Assembly (NCBI GenBank): GCA_022749755.1
Contig: CM040444.1
Span: 4,405,009-4,469,008, forward strand
Direction of reading: 5' to 3'
Origin: Azadirachta indica
Lineage: Eukaryota > Streptophyta > Magnoliopsida > Sapindales > Meliaceae
Length of the DNA stretch: 64,000 bases
Shown: one piece after another, positions 1 through 12,028 of the stretch
Layout of the letters: each line of letters opens with the position of its first letter
Position numbering within the stretch: position 1 is the stretch's first letter
Position numbers and translations under genes: made by a program
The notes under the pieces: model-generated
Seen by the model: only the letters and a program-made list of their open reading frames with translations
The model's database searches: none
What the model was told of the DNA's origin: nothing

Positions 1-848
1 TTATATTCGAGGTAAAATAAGGAGAATGTGTTAAAAGAATTGAATATATATTGGCTGTCAAAAACATAACAATTGATTGAGTTTCAATTTCCTATAACTA
101 CAAACTCTTTATCACGATTTTCTTTTTAAAGATTTTATAGGTTAAAATTAGAAATATACTTGTTTTACGTAAGACTTTTTGTTAGATAAATTGAACAGAG
201 AAACTTCTCTTAAGTTAATTTTCACTAGACAATTAATTTTACAATGAAACGCTTTTTCCCCCTTTTTAATTAAGATATTAAATTATTAATATTAGACAAA
301 TTCTTAAGGTGTTCATGAAGAGAATGTACACTTTTATCAAAATCAGGTTGATTAGATTCATTAAATTTTCTTTATATGTGCTATTTGTTGGAAATAAAGG
401 TGAAAATAAAGAATAAACAAGAGAAAATGTATACAAATGCGTAGATAGAAAGGAATGCAAAAACTGCAAAAAAATGTGATTCAAGTTACATTACAAAAGT
501 TGCTTTCCTTAAGATGTTATTTGCCCCCACAAATCCATTGTTGCACGCTGAGATAGGCAAATACACCTTCACCCTACAATGAAGCACTTCTCGTTTGTCT
601 ATACGAAAGTAAACCCAATTATCCTTGAACTTTACACCATCCTGTGGTTTGGTGCAATATCCTAACACTTTTTATATTTTTAAAAATACCTGGTTAACGA
701 TCAAATTATATTTTCAAAATATTTTAATTAAAATAACCTTGAGTGACTTATTAATTAAACAAATATATGTCTCATGTAACAATTAGTGAACCCTACTGAT
801 AACTATTACAATTATATATATAAAGTAATTATAATTTAATTTAACTAG
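1..848. other. AT-rich intergenic DNA, no gene recognised
   Basis: No supported gene. A 60-codon open frame on the minus strand (486-668) has a protein-like composition, but I recognise no domain and it has no neighbouring exon. Runs of A and T dominate the rest. Confidence 0.5.
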
Positions 849-1151
849 TTAATTTTTTATTAATAAATTCCAAATTAAAAGAGAAATTCCATTGTCAATT
901 CTAGCCCTGGATGATAATGATATCATGCTCATGTAATCCATTCTATTACTTTCCATTTTCCCACCTTCAACTTCTTGGCCACCACTTCCACTTGTATCGC
1001 CGCCGCCCTTTTTCTTCTTACCACCACCAATATGGCCATTGTCGTTTGATTCCTTCACCTGCTTCTCCTTCTCTTTCTCTTTCTCAGGTGGCACAATCTT
1101 CGCTGGTCTATTCAACTTCTCCTTCAAATTCTCGGTCAACACCTTGGCACC
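849..1151 (-). pseudogene. HIPP (heavy-metal-associated isoprenylated plant protein) fragment
   Basis: The minus-strand frame gives a segment resembling the end of an HMA domain (AKVLTENLKEKLNR, then IVPPEKEKEKEK), followed by the Lys/Gly-rich linker GGGKKKKGGG and then KMESNRMDYM. This order is characteristic of HIPP proteins, which are metal-binding or chaperone-like proteins anchored by a C-terminal CaaX prenyl group. Upstream in the same frame there is a stop codon just before the GAKVLTE segment, with no Met start and no CxxC metal-binding motif. Downstream the frame runs into unrelated residues and never reaches a CaaX box. A real upstream exon could lie beyond an intron, but I see none in 1152-1500. 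I read it as a decayed gene fragment; the family call is good, functionality unlikely. Confidence 0.6.
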
Positions 1152-1524
1152 TCAAGACAAGTTGGTTTAGGTCAGCATGCTTTTGCTCTCTTAGAAGATT
1201 TATGAGCAAGAAGCCAACAGGGTCAAGAGTTCCTACAGCTACTGCTACTACTCAAGTATATAATCACTACCACCGTCAAAATGGCAGTAACAACAATCAA
1301 CAGCAATATGTTTATCAGGGTCCCCAAGTTATAGTTATTCGAGAGTTGGTCATCAATAGCAATCAGGCAACTAGACTTTATGGTGGCATATCGATTATGG
1401 ATCGCTGTATGAGGAAACAAATTCACCGGGTTTACTAGGCTTATTTGCTTGCTTTCTTTTTGTACTTAATGTATCTATAAATCAATAACATAATGTGGCT
1501 TGAGGTGCAAGTACCATTGGCTCG

Positions 1525-2060
1525 TGTCTATGAAGAATAGATTCTTCAAATTGTTGAGAATCCAAGTACTCGGGACCTTAAAGACCCAAGGAATAAAGGT
1601 AGAATAATCATCTCAAGTTGAAGAGGATTAGATACGGTACTCAAAAACTCGAGTACTCGAGTGCTTGAGAACGCAAGAAAAACCAAACTTATTTGAAATA
1701 GGATATCAAATTTACTTGAATTAGGATACCAGCTCCACTCAAATTAGAATAATAAATTTACTTGAATTGGGATTTTTTTAAGGCTATTATAAAAATATTG
1801 TATTCAATAGAATTTAAAAAAGAGAAGAGAGATGATTTGAGAAAAGAGAATTATGTTATACAGATTCCATCTTCTACTTCTAATAAAGGACCTTACATGT
1901 GTTTACTACATGAAAGTAAACAATTTTGCTGAACCACTTAAATTTTTGTATGTTTTAGATCTTGTTTATCATTTATGTATTTTGTATTCATTATTCGGTC
2001 AGAGCTAGTAGTTTGTTATTAGATTGTAATCTTGATTCAATGAGATTAGAGATAGAACAT
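1525..2060 (+). mobile_element. Degenerate copia-type LTR relic
   Basis: This stretch matches the reverse complement of 28913-29585 at several points: GAAGAATAGATTCTTCAAATTG near 1531, TTGAAGAGGATTAGATACGG near 1618, and GCTGAACCACTTAAATTTTT near 1929. It ends near GAACA at 2055-2059, where the other copy ends in TTAACACA. The other copy lies beside a copia RNase H tail, so I interpret this one as a solo or orphan LTR of the same family. Internal sequence is diverged, indicating age. No coding sequence is attached. Confidence 0.55.
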
Positions 2061-2194
2061 TATTTTTTAGGCTGGTTTTTTACAATAATGCCTAATCATT
2101 GTATTAAAATCTCCATCTTTATCACCCCTACTCCTTCACCGTAAACTATTATGAATTTGAAAAATATTTTACAAACTTGTAATTTTGCTTTTAA

Positions 2195-2795
2195 AATAGG
2201 ATAATTTTTAATTTACTCTCAACTAATTTTGATAATATTTATCACACCCCCAAACATTAAGTCCAACTATTATATTTTGTAGTTTTTTTAATTGACCAGA
2301 ATCACCATATAAAAAGATACTTTTATCCATAATAAATTCAAAATTAATTTTTTTGCTTTTTTTTTTCCTTCTCCACTTTTTTTTTTTAATTTTCTTCTTC
2401 TTCCCTTGGATGGCTGTTGCAGGCAGCCACCATACCTACCAATAGCTGTTGCAGGGCTGCGACAAGCAGCCTTTCATGGCTACTGCAAGCTGCCACCATG
2501 GCTCCCACAAGCAGCCTTTCCTAGTTGTTGCAGGCACCTCCGTGACTAGTAATATGAATTGAAAAAAATACAAAGGAAAGAAGAAGAAAATAAAAGAAGA
2601 GGAGAGATAGGAGAGAGAAAGGAAACAAAAGTATTTCTATAATAATTAAAATTTATAAAATTATGATTTTACCCTTTTATTTATTTGAAATAACAAAATA
2701 AGTTAATATCTGGGGGCTCCTTGATGACTTTTAAAATTTCTTAGGACGTCATGGAGATTGTCAAAAATAGTTAGGATAAATTGAAGATTATTTTT
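2195..2795. mobile_element. Non-autonomous TIR-like element with GC-rich tandem core
   Basis: The left edge (about 2200-2250) and the reverse complement of the right edge (about 2740-2795) are similar over about 50 bases, with the shared order AATAAT..TC/TT..AATTTA..TCCTAACTA/CTCAACTAA. This makes imperfect terminal inverted repeats. The interior at 2408-2550 is much more GC-rich than its surroundings and consists of degenerate repeats of units such as GCTGTTGCAGG and AAGCAGCCTTTC. No transposase frame is present, so it would be a non-autonomous DNA element. Target duplications were not resolved by eye. Confidence 0.4.
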
Positions 2796-2799
2796 TAAA

Positions 2800-3734
2800 A
2801 TATTATAATAATATAAAAGATATGCAACTGAAAATCTACTATGATAACAAAATTTTGATGAAATCAATGTCAAAACTAAAAATTACAAAGCACCTAAATT
2901 AATTTTAGCAATTTAATTTCCTTTTAAATCTTCCAACGGCCTCTTGATCTTCCAATCTGAGTACTAAAAGAGTTATTTGGAAAAATACATATTTTTTTAT
3001 ATAAATTCATGCAATAAAATTGTATTATAATTATTATTTATTATCATGTGTTTCATATAATTTATTTATTTTGACTCATGAAATTTTTTCTTTTTTTCTC
3101 ATGATTTTGAAAATATAAAATGTCTTAATGCAACATAAAACTACATGTGACTTCAACTAATGATATGAATAGTGTACACTACATATGTAAAAGAAAATCA
3201 ATAGCTTTATTATGTGCACGTAAATTAAACTAATTACTAAAATGTGATTAGTTTTAGTATTAAAACTAATTATTTTGTTAAAAACTTTTGTATGAGAGTA
3301 AAGGACTTCACTCATAAACACAAAATCCTTACAACTTATTATTACTTAAACTCGAGATAGTTTTTAAGTGTCAAATGTGTTCTAAACCATCTGAACTATG
3401 TCCAAGAGATATTAAAACTAATTATGGGTTAACAGCCAATGATAATATATAACGAAATTAGGTGACCATGCTTTTATAGGCAAAAACATCGGAATTGGAA
3501 AGTAAAATTAAAATGAACTTAAAATTAAAATGAACTAACTAACAAGTAAAAATAATATTGATTAGCTAGCTAGAGGAACGAAAGTCCATTGATTAATTAA
3601 TTAGTTTTAAATTTTATTAATTTTAACCAATAATATGCTAGGTGTAGATGGATCGAGCGATGGTATAAATTAATTACTCAACAAGAATGAATGAATGATA
3701 GCTTAATTATATATTATTCAGCTAAGCTAGCTAA
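2800..3734. other. Intergenic DNA upstream of the F-box relic
   Basis: AT-rich sequence without open frames of note. The last ~100 bases form the 5' flank of the F-box relic; no clear TATA box position can be assigned among many AT runs. Confidence 0.4.
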
Positions 3735-4907
3735 ATGAAAATGAAAATGGAAATTAGAGGTGGAGATAGAGATAATAATAGTAATGATAATAATAATAAT
3801 TATTATTATTATTATCATATTGATCGAGACTTGCCGGAGGAAGTGATGACTGAAATAATATCAAGGATGCCGGCGAAATCAATATTGCGATTCAAATGCA
3901 TTTGCAAATCCTGGTATGCTTTACCTAAAAACCATAATATCATTTCAAGCAGATAACAAATTACAGCAACCAAAATACTCACCTGTTAGTTATTTGCTCG
4001 AATGTATATCATCCTCATAAGGTAAAACGTTGTAGATACTGTTTTCCTAACAAATAATTTGTAGATACAACATAACACGATTATGATCATCTTGTATATG
4101 ATCCAGTACTACCTGAAGAAAATGTTATATGTTATTATGAAGGATTGACGTTCTTCTATTATAAGGAATGTGTAATTATTTGGAGCCATACAACTAGAGA
4201 ATTGAGAAGGGTCCCCGGTGGAGGACTCTTTATCCTAGATTAGGTTATCATCATCCTCCGGTTGGTGAAAAGAGATATGAAACTCCTGCTGTTGGATTTG
4301 GATTTGATCATGTAAGCAATGCGCATAAGTTGGTTTTCCTGCAAATCTTCTAATTTTAAAGCAATTCCTTATTGTACGAGATCTAGAACTATGAGAACAT
4401 ATATTTGAAGGGATTTTGTTATTGGCTATTATTTTACAAATTGTGATGGAGACATCCTCCTTTCATTTGACTTAAGTGATGAGGTATTGCAATCGATCGA
4501 ATTACCAGTATCTTCCGAACTTTTGAATAATAGAGATCTCCAACTTGGTTTATATAATAATAATGAATATCCCCTTTCTTTAGGATATTTAGAGGAAAAA
4601 AAATTTGATTTCCATCTATGGTTGATGAATGTCGACACACGATGTTGGACCAAACACTTAACTACGGGGTATACTTTTGATGATTTAACGAGTGAAATAA
4701 TTGGTTTTAGGCACAATTCTACTACTAATGCATTTTGTTTTACAATCGGCTGTAATTTGTACGTGTATGATGTTAATGCTCAACAGCATCTCGTACACAG
4801 ATTTTCCATAGGATTTTGAGTTCTGTTATTTTGATGTTTATGCTCAGAAGGAGACTCTAATTCCAACTGGACAAGAACATAAAGAACCAGAAGATGATTT
4901 TTTTTGA
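3735..4907 (+). pseudogene. Broken F-box protein gene (F-box/FBA type)
   Basis: An F-box protein would be the substrate-recognition subunit of an SCF ubiquitin ligase. The first frame (3735-3956) starts with a low-complexity Asn/Tyr tract and then an F-box ([20 protein letters not shown], with CICKSWYAL), residues about 31-63. After about 3950 the homology continues in a different frame ([13 protein letters not shown]). Further pieces resemble the F-box-associated region: a segment around 4100-4240 ending in a stop, GFGFDHVSNAHKLV around 4295-4335, then CDGDILLSFDLSDEVLQ and the 110-codon frame 4487-4819. The C-terminal part (ETLIPTGQE, about 4853-4880) is in yet another frame. At least three frame breaks or stops interrupt what would be a protein of roughly 380 residues. 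A multi-intron gene is unlikely because the breaks do not fall at GT/AG sites. Family call is firm; expression as an intact protein is not expected. Confidence 0.75.
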
Positions 4908-5133
4908 AATTCCATGGCACATTTTAGGTTTATGATTTTCTCCAAATTACTTATGTTAATAAAATACAGATATATAAGGGTTATTATCACATACCTCCTC
5001 CTGACTGTCATTTGACTAACACCAAAATGTGATGTTATGAAAATGCCCTCAAGTTCATTAATTTAATTGTAAAAATAATTAGATTTGAGAAACCAAAAAT
5101 AAATATATTATTTAGAATCATAATATAATAAAA
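4908..5133. other. Short spacer between F-box relic and WAK tail relic
   Basis: AT-rich spacer. A piece near 4980-5060 (CATACCTCCTCCTGACTG) looks like the edge of a small DNA transposon, but I could not find its partner end. Confidence 0.3.
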
Positions 5134-5207
5134 GAGTCTATTTCAAATGTAAGTAATGCGCAGCAAAATTATGAAGAGGCTGAGTATATGCGAGGAATAA
5201 AGTAGTT
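5134..5207 (+). pseudogene. Orphan 3' tail of a WAK gene
   Basis: About 74 bases match the end of the WAK-2 kinase exon (24719-24790). There is a 37-base identical run at 5151-5187, equal to the part encoding [12 protein letters not shown]. Three bases upstream of the run the match continues with one substitution. Downstream the frame soon meets a TAG. No kinase domain precedes it within 1 kb, so it is a small displaced or deletion-derived relic lying 2 kb outside WAK-1 in the opposite orientation. Confidence 0.75.
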
Positions 5208-7275
5208 ACTTCTAGCATTTAAATTTAATAGGTCTGATCCTGAATTTAATTAATTATATAGTTAATTATGGTATCCGTAGAAATTCGAGTATGAGATTAT
5301 AAGGTTAAAACTACTCTCATACTATAACAAAAAAAAAATGTATTATTCATTCGTTGATTAAAAACATATTATAATACCCTTACTTATTGTAAATGGGGAC
5401 CAAAGACTAAAAAGAAAGTAATCATGTCATCATTTTAGAAATGCATATTACATATAAAAATATTTGACTAGATATAATTGATTTTGAAAAATTTTATTTT
5501 GATTATTATCCTATTTTTTTCCATTAATTCGACCAAGAACTTTAATCTGATTCCTTTCTCACCCGAATATCTTGACTCATATTTTTATAAGGAAAATGGT
5601 AATTTTCCATGTGAAAGTGAGGAGTGAGTTTCCATGGTCAACAGGATTTGATGCATATAGAGAGTTCTACTTGAAGAAATTTTGAATATATAGAAAAGTG
5701 ATATTTTTTTATTGATCTATTTAAAGAATACTACAGCTCTTTATTTTTAAAGAAATCAAAGATAAATTTAGCAACAATTCAAAATTACATAAATGTAGGA
5801 TTTTGGATTCCATAAATTATTTGACTGATTTAAAGTAGAATATCATTTGGGTTTAATTCAAATTCTTGCTATGTATATTAGTTTGAGAATTATTTTCTTG
5901 GATTTGAGCAGGATCTTTTCAACATCTTCAATTGATTTTTATCATCCTCCCTCAAGTTGGCAAGAGAACTTTGTATACTTGCAGCTTGTTTTGACATGCT
6001 AATAATATGGTAGAGAAGAAAATATTTCAATTACCTTTTGTGTCAAGAAATATTTTCAACTTGTTCACTTGACACATATTTATTTACAATAATTCGTACA
6101 ATCATTAATATCATTTGTTTTTAACACAAAGTGACCTAAATGTATGAAAACATGATTTCAAACATCAATATTTAAGTGGGAGAATCAATAATATATAATA
6201 ACTTTGAGACTTCAACCATTTCATCAGTTTTCTCTATTTTTTGTACAAAGAATTAAAAGAATTCTTTTCTATGTTATTTCAATATTTGAGGGGAAATTTT
6301 CTTTAAAATATATATATATATATATGTTAAATGAGCATACTAAGAGGAGGGTAATTAACGGTAATTTTTCAGTTAAATTTGTTGTTGTTTATTTTTAACC
6401 ATTCTACAACTCTTTGCAGTCGGGGCAACACAAATGTTTTTTCATAAATATAATACCTTTCCATTTCTTTCCCCAATCGTTTATGTAACCACCAATAATA
6501 ACAATCTTTATTTGTCTGTTTGAAGTTTTAATTCCTTGTAGGGCTTTACTACCGAATATTTATAGTATGAAGGAAAAAAATATATATTTGACGATATAAA
6601 TTGCTGCAATTTTATCATAAAATATGACATTTATGAATATGGTAAGTAATAGTTTATTATAAATATAAAACCTTTTTGTATTTTTTATGAATATGAAGTT
6701 TGATATCACACATAGACAGTTCCTATAAAGCACATTTTACATGCATTCTTTGAAAAGTTGAGATTATGCCAATAGACATCTTAAAATCTACATAACTATG
6801 CTTATCTTTTATAGTCTCCAAAAATATTATGCATAGAAAAACTAAATTAATTGTTTATATTAGTCAAAAATAAATATTTTTTGTAGTCGTTGGTAAATGT
6901 TTTTGACAACAATAGTCAAAATACCTAATTACTCTTCCGATCAATTTTTCTCTTTTTTCCTTTTACTTTTACTTACTTGTAGTTTAAAGATAAAAAGTAA
7001 ATTTTTTAATTAAACTGTTTAATTTATATTTCTCTTTTTCTTGGCCTTGTCTAGAATGGGAAAACCGAAAACTGAGAGCCTTCTACGACTGCTAAAAAAA
7101 TTGATATTCCATTTCACCAATTATATACAATAAGAACCATACATTCATTTCAACCACAATTTACGATAAGCCCTAAACCAACTCTAAAACCACCACACAG
7201 AACATCTTCGAGAAAGCATCAATCCATGAAGTAGAAAGGGCGAGAGAAAGAAAAGGGGAGAAGAATAGAAGAAAA
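5208..7275. other. Intergenic DNA, including the 3' flank of WAK-1
   Basis: AT-rich, no supported gene. The ~210 bases next to the WAK-1 stop codon (7060-7275) are less AT-rich and probably include its 3' UTR. A short TA microsatellite lies near 6308-6325. Confidence 0.4.
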
Positions 7276-10200
7276 TCATACAGAGAGAGTAACAAATGTA
7301 GAACCTGTTGAAGTAGAGGAAATGTCCCGCAGATTAATTACGGCTTCACTTCTTACAGTCTTAACCTCTTCATGTTGTTTCTGAACGATATTGCTATTTT
7401 CTGAAGCTCTTAGTCTCTCCAATTCCATTGCCACTTCTTTCATGGTTGGTCTTTCCTTTCCCTTCCGGTCTAAGCATCTTTTTGCAACCTTAGCAACTGT
7501 CATGATCTCTTCTTCCTTTCCAATTTCTCTTACTTGAGGATCAAGAATATCAAATAAATGATTCTCCTCCATAGCAATAACAAAATATGTTGCCAAATTT
7601 CTACCCTCTTCTACCCATATAGAAAGAACTGGTTTTTGACCGGTTAGAAGCTCAACAAGAACAACTCCAAAGCTATAAACATCACTTTTTTCTGTAAATT
7701 GACTTGAAGTATAATATTCTGGATCTAAATATCCAAAAGTCCCTTGCACCTTAGTACTAATATGAGTCTGACCAATAGCAATCGATCTTGAAGTTCCAAA
7801 ATCAGCTATTTTTGCTCTATACTTTTCATCTAATAGAATATTTGTAGACTTAATATCTCGATGATAAACCGGCAAGTAAGCTGCTGAGTGCAAGTAAGAA
7901 AGTGCTTCTGCAACTTCTGTGGCAATCCGCAAACGAACATCCCAAGTGAATGGAAGTTCTTCATTTTCATGATGAAGATAATGAAAAAGAGTTCCATTCG
8001 GAATGAATTCATAAACTAACAAAGGAACCTCAGTCTCTAAACAACATCCCAAAAGTTTAACCACATTTCTATGATTAATTTGTGAAAGAATGACAACCTC
8101 GTTAATGAATTCTTCAAGCTTTGCTTTACCCACAACTTTAGATTTCTTTACTGCAATGATTCTTCCATCTGGTAGCATTCCTTTGTAAACAGTACCTTGA
8201 CCTCCCTGACCAAGAACTCTGTTGACATTGAAATGGTCAGTGGCTTTTTCTAATTCGTTGGAATTGAATATTTTGCATCTATCGACACTACCATCCAACG
8301 AATTCAACTGTTGTTGTAGAAGTAAACCACCATTCCTCTTGAAATTCTTCTCCTTCCGTTTCATTCTTCTTCTTATTACAATGCTCAGCCACGATGCTCC
8401 ACTAACAAGAAATAAAACTCCCATGCCTGCACTAATATCTGCAGCAGTAATTCTATTATATAAATACACATAGAGAAGATTCCATTGAATTTAATTTGCG
8501 TTTTATGTCATGTATATGGATATCTTTCAATGTTTATATATATTAATTCATATAAAAGGATGATTAAAATTATCTATCAATATGTTTAGTAGAATTGATA
8601 CGTATGCCATAATCTTATTTTTACAAAATAAAAATTGAGAATTTTTTATCTTTTCTAAAGTTTTGGATACGAGCCAGGATAATTGAGAATTGTTTATAAA
8701 CTATAATTGATATTGAAACTTTAAACAAAAATCATTATGAAGTCAAAAAAAATCTCAAGATATTTATAAAAGCTAAATTCTTTAATTTTTACATGTTTCC
8801 TCAATATCATGGGCAATTTTCAATCTATTGTTATATAATTTTGCTTACATACACGTGCATGCGTGCTTGCATACGTGTGGTCATAATAAAAATGCAGTCA
8901 TGAAAAACATAGAAAAATAAGAAAATTCAGGTAAAATTTGAAAATAAATATTTAGTTTTAAAATAGAAGAAATATTTTGTGAAAAATAAAAAAAATAAAA
9001 ATTGTAACAATAAAATTATTCAAATGTTGTTTAAAGATTGATTGTTTTCTATGATTAATTTTGTAACTTCACAATTATTTTATTATATAAACATAAAATA
9101 TCTACTGGTAGAACCCATTTTTTTTTTTTTTTTGTGGGGGTCTAGTACTGATTGTTGCATGGAGCCTATTTTTTCCCCATTATTTCTTTGAAACGTGTAA
9201 CTCATACCTTGTCGTTTTATAGCCTAAGTGACGAAACTTTAAGATTTTATTTTGGTATTATATTTTGTGGGTATTTATATGTATATGTATATAGAAAAGG
9301 ATGAGGTGGTAAAAAAAGCATACCTAAAATGATCCCAAAAATCTTCAATTTTTTGATCGGAACACATGTATAGCTTCCTGCCTCATTTTGACAAACCATA
9401 TTTGACTTGCAAATGTTAGGTCTCTTACAATCATCAATATCTGTTATGAACAAGAAAAGGAAACAAGACATTTATTGTTGCTTAATAAGAACATAATTTT
9501 CAAAATACATATGATTTAGCTGAGAATTTTACCTTGACATCCTTGGGAAAGATAAGGATTTCCTTCGTACCCTTGATTGCAATAACATCTCACAAGTCCA
9601 TTGACATCAGTGTCACAATTAAAGGTTGATCCAAATGTGGAAGATTTACTCAGTGCTAACTTATCATAAGAAGAATTGGGTATCCTCCAATCCAATGCCA
9701 CAGGAACTTGCTCCCAATTTCGAACATCTTTTGAACTATTGAAGTTGTCATCATACGTGTCCAGATCTACCAAAAATGCATAATTGCAATCCTGCTGGTG
9801 GCTGCTGCTTGTTACAGATATATTTAAACGTTTGAGATTCGAAGGAAATCCGCTCTGACAACATTCGATGCCATTATAGCAATATTTGTTGTCTTCTGTC
9901 TTGTTTTTCTGATTGCAAACAGAAAAGCAAGCGCCAAGAACAGTGTTGTCATGATAAGCTGAGAACATTACCGCAAGGCTGTTGCAACCGACGCCGAAGA
10001 AATAGTTGTAATCATAAGAAAAGTAAAAAGGAAGATTTTCCGGGATACTGAAAATTTCTTCCGTAGTTCTACCCTGACAAGAAAAGATCACTGGTTGAAT
10101 TACTTGCACCGTGCTTCTTTCTGGTGAGATACCAAGCAATTCTAGGTTGCCGAAGCTTGTGAGAAGTGGCTTATCAGATTGGCATTCTACTGCATACGAA

Positions 10201-10379
10201 TTATCCAAGTAACAAGCTGGTCCAATTCCGAAAGGAAATGGAATTGTTACATTATTTCCGCAACTGGATCGACAATTCGGCTTTGCTAATAACGGAGGTG
10301 GTGGTGCTGCTTTTGCTATTGATTGTATTGGCCATAACAGCAGCAATACAAGCACCTGAGATAGCAACTTCTGAATCAT
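7276..10379 (-). CDS. Wall-associated receptor-like kinase, WAK-1 of cluster
   Basis: Predicted plasma-membrane receptor kinase of 708 residues, from three exons: 9533-10379, 9324-9440 and 7276-8438. Splice sites are GT-AG, all phase 1, and agree with the three paralogues. Residues 1-23 are a signal peptide ([16 protein letters not shown]). A GUB_WAK cysteine-rich domain starts at about residue 35 ([20 protein letters not shown]). An EGF-like segment ends exon 1 ([16 protein letters not shown]), and exon 2 encodes a half-length EGF ([17 protein letters not shown]). A membrane span at about 324-343 precedes basic residues. The kinase has GQGGQGTVY, catalytic Lys419, HRD 514-516 (RD type), DFG from 534 and LDPEYY. 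All key residues are present. WAK families sense pectin fragments or pathogens at the wall; the ligand here is unknown. Intron 2 (885 bp) is much longer than in the paralogues. Start chosen by alignment of the signal peptides. Confidence 0.92.
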
Positions 10380-10864
10380 TATTCAATCTGTCTCTGTTCT
10401 TTCTTACTTGTTTATTCTGATCGATCTGCCGAGCACTTTAAATTTATAAGGAAAGAAGAATTTGGTATATTTCTCTGCTTCTTCTTGATTCCCACCTACA
10501 AAAATGCAGCCGGAAGGCTTTCTGGGACTGACTTATTATGACTTGTTCAAGAAATTTTCTTTTACTGTAGTTTTTTCGGCCTACTTTATTTTCCTTTTCT
10601 TTTGGTACATGCACTCTCGTCCTTAATGTTATTAATAGAATAAAAGAGAGTACAGAAAGAAGACAAAAGTCTTAAAGAAAAGGAATTAAGAAAGAAATTT
10701 CCACATTTCACAAAGTTATCTCCTTGCTGTCGAAGGGACTTTTTTCCTCTTCATGGATATATAAACAAATATTGACTGCTTTCACGTGTTTTCCGCTGTA
10801 GAGAAAGTGCTTATGGAAATCACTTTCCTAAAATGTACCGTGTTCGCCCGTTTTCGCTTTCCCG
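10380..10864 (-). promoter_or_regulatory. WAK-1 upstream region, WAK-family promoter block
   Basis: The 5' flank of WAK-1 carries the same elements in the same order as the flanks of the two truncated WAKs: a pyrimidine/purine-rich stretch, a CTCCTTGCT segment near 10720, and a TTCACGTGTT box (CACGTG at 10793-10798) followed by GTGCTTATGGAAAT. Just upstream of the box lies TTGACTGC, a possible W-box. The core promoter is not certain; ATATATAA at 10757-10764 is a TATA candidate only if the 5' UTR is long. Confidence 0.5.
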
Positions 10865-12015
10865 TGTTTGTTTCGAGATTGAAGCTGTATAGAGTAGCTA
10901 GTTCCAAGCATTAGGGATGATGGTAGGTCTTATTTTGATTATTGCCTTTTTTTTTCATTAATCAATATCAGTGAATAATTCGTTAATCTTTTATTTTGAA
11001 AAAAATTATAAAGAAATAACAATTCTTTTACTAGTTGGTCTTTTCAGAATAGGTTTTTTATGGTATGGTCCTTGTAGATTTTAAATCTACACATGTTGGC
11101 CTCCTCGTAATTATATTTTTGGATGTATCATATGGAGGCTCTGATATTGCATTAACATGTCGGGGTAAATGGATAGATTCTAACAGTGATGTTTCAAAAA
11201 CTCAATTATGTTTTCCTTAATACGGATCTATTTGAGAGTTTTTTTTATTCTATTTAAATTCTTTATGTGAACAAAATAACATACAACCATTTGACTATTG
11301 GAAACCATTTCTTACGATAACAGAAGCTAAAATGTTTTTGAAATCTTGAAACTAAGAAAACTATCTGAACCGTTGATCGAACTTGAAGCCAAATTATCTT
11401 GGAAGCAATTATCATCAATTCTATTATGGAGACAACAAAAATTACAAGTCAGCCTGAGCCACGTTTACTTTGACTGTAGACACCAATTGCTTAACTTGTC
11501 CAATATAAAATTTGGAAAATCCATTTTTCTATGAGCACATGCATCCATAACACGTGAAACCAATTACTAATTTTTCATTCTTAGTGGGAAGAAAAAGGAT
11601 GTTCTGCTTTTAAAAGATAAAGTAAGATAAAGCGTGTATAATTAAGACATCTAAGATAAACTAACGAGGAAAAAAGGAATAAGGAAACTACTGTGAAAGA
11701 GAATTTCATGAAATGATGGAGTTGTGGTGGGATCTACTGATTATAACAGATCAATTTCTGTACATAAAAGCAGTGGGAATGTCCACACAATGAATAGTTA
11801 AGTCAATAATTATACTGCAGCACTTCAATTAAAAAAGATCTTAATACCGCTTTCTAAAAGTTTTGCAAAGTTTCTATTATTGTAATATGCAACTTGAAAT
11901 TAAATATGAAGACCGCGTGCAAGAAGCGTGCAGCAGCAGAGCAACTTAGCCATTCCTCTTTATTTAGTTATAAATTTAAAGAGCAAGGCCCTCAGGTTTT
12001 GCAAACTTAGACTTG
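10865..12015 (+). promoter_or_regulatory. Orphaned WAK 5' flank, inverted copy of 32755-33920
   Basis: Almost the whole block matches the reverse complement of the flank of the truncated WAK at 32645-32743. Anchors are GAAGCTGTAT..AGTAGCTAGTTCCAAGC (10880), GGTAGGTCTTATTTTGATT (10923), ATTGGAAACC near 11298, AAACTAAGAAAACT near 11350, GATCGAACTTGAAGCCAAA at 11374, AACACGTGAAA (CACGTG 11551-11556), CAGTGGGAATGTCCACA (11771-11787), and AATATGCAACTTGAAATTAAA to CCTCAGGTTTTGCAAA (11884-12005). In the other copy a WAK ATG follows about 25 bases after the last anchor. Here a copia LTR begins instead and no WAK coding sequence follows. It therefore marks a lost WAK gene that was head-to-head with WAK-1. 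Confidence 0.8.
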
Positions 12016-12028
12016 AAGATGAATATAT

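Noticed and set aside
486..668. 60-codon minus-strand frame with protein-like composition
   Set aside because: Short, no ATG start near the frame's beginning, no neighbouring exon and no family recognised.
911..1438. 175-codon plus-strand frame opposite the HIPP fragment
   Set aside because: The first part is antisense to the HIPP Lys/Gly-rich region and its composition (His, Pro, Ser) reflects that. The later part (MSKKPTGSRVPT..) has no domain I recognise and no splice context.
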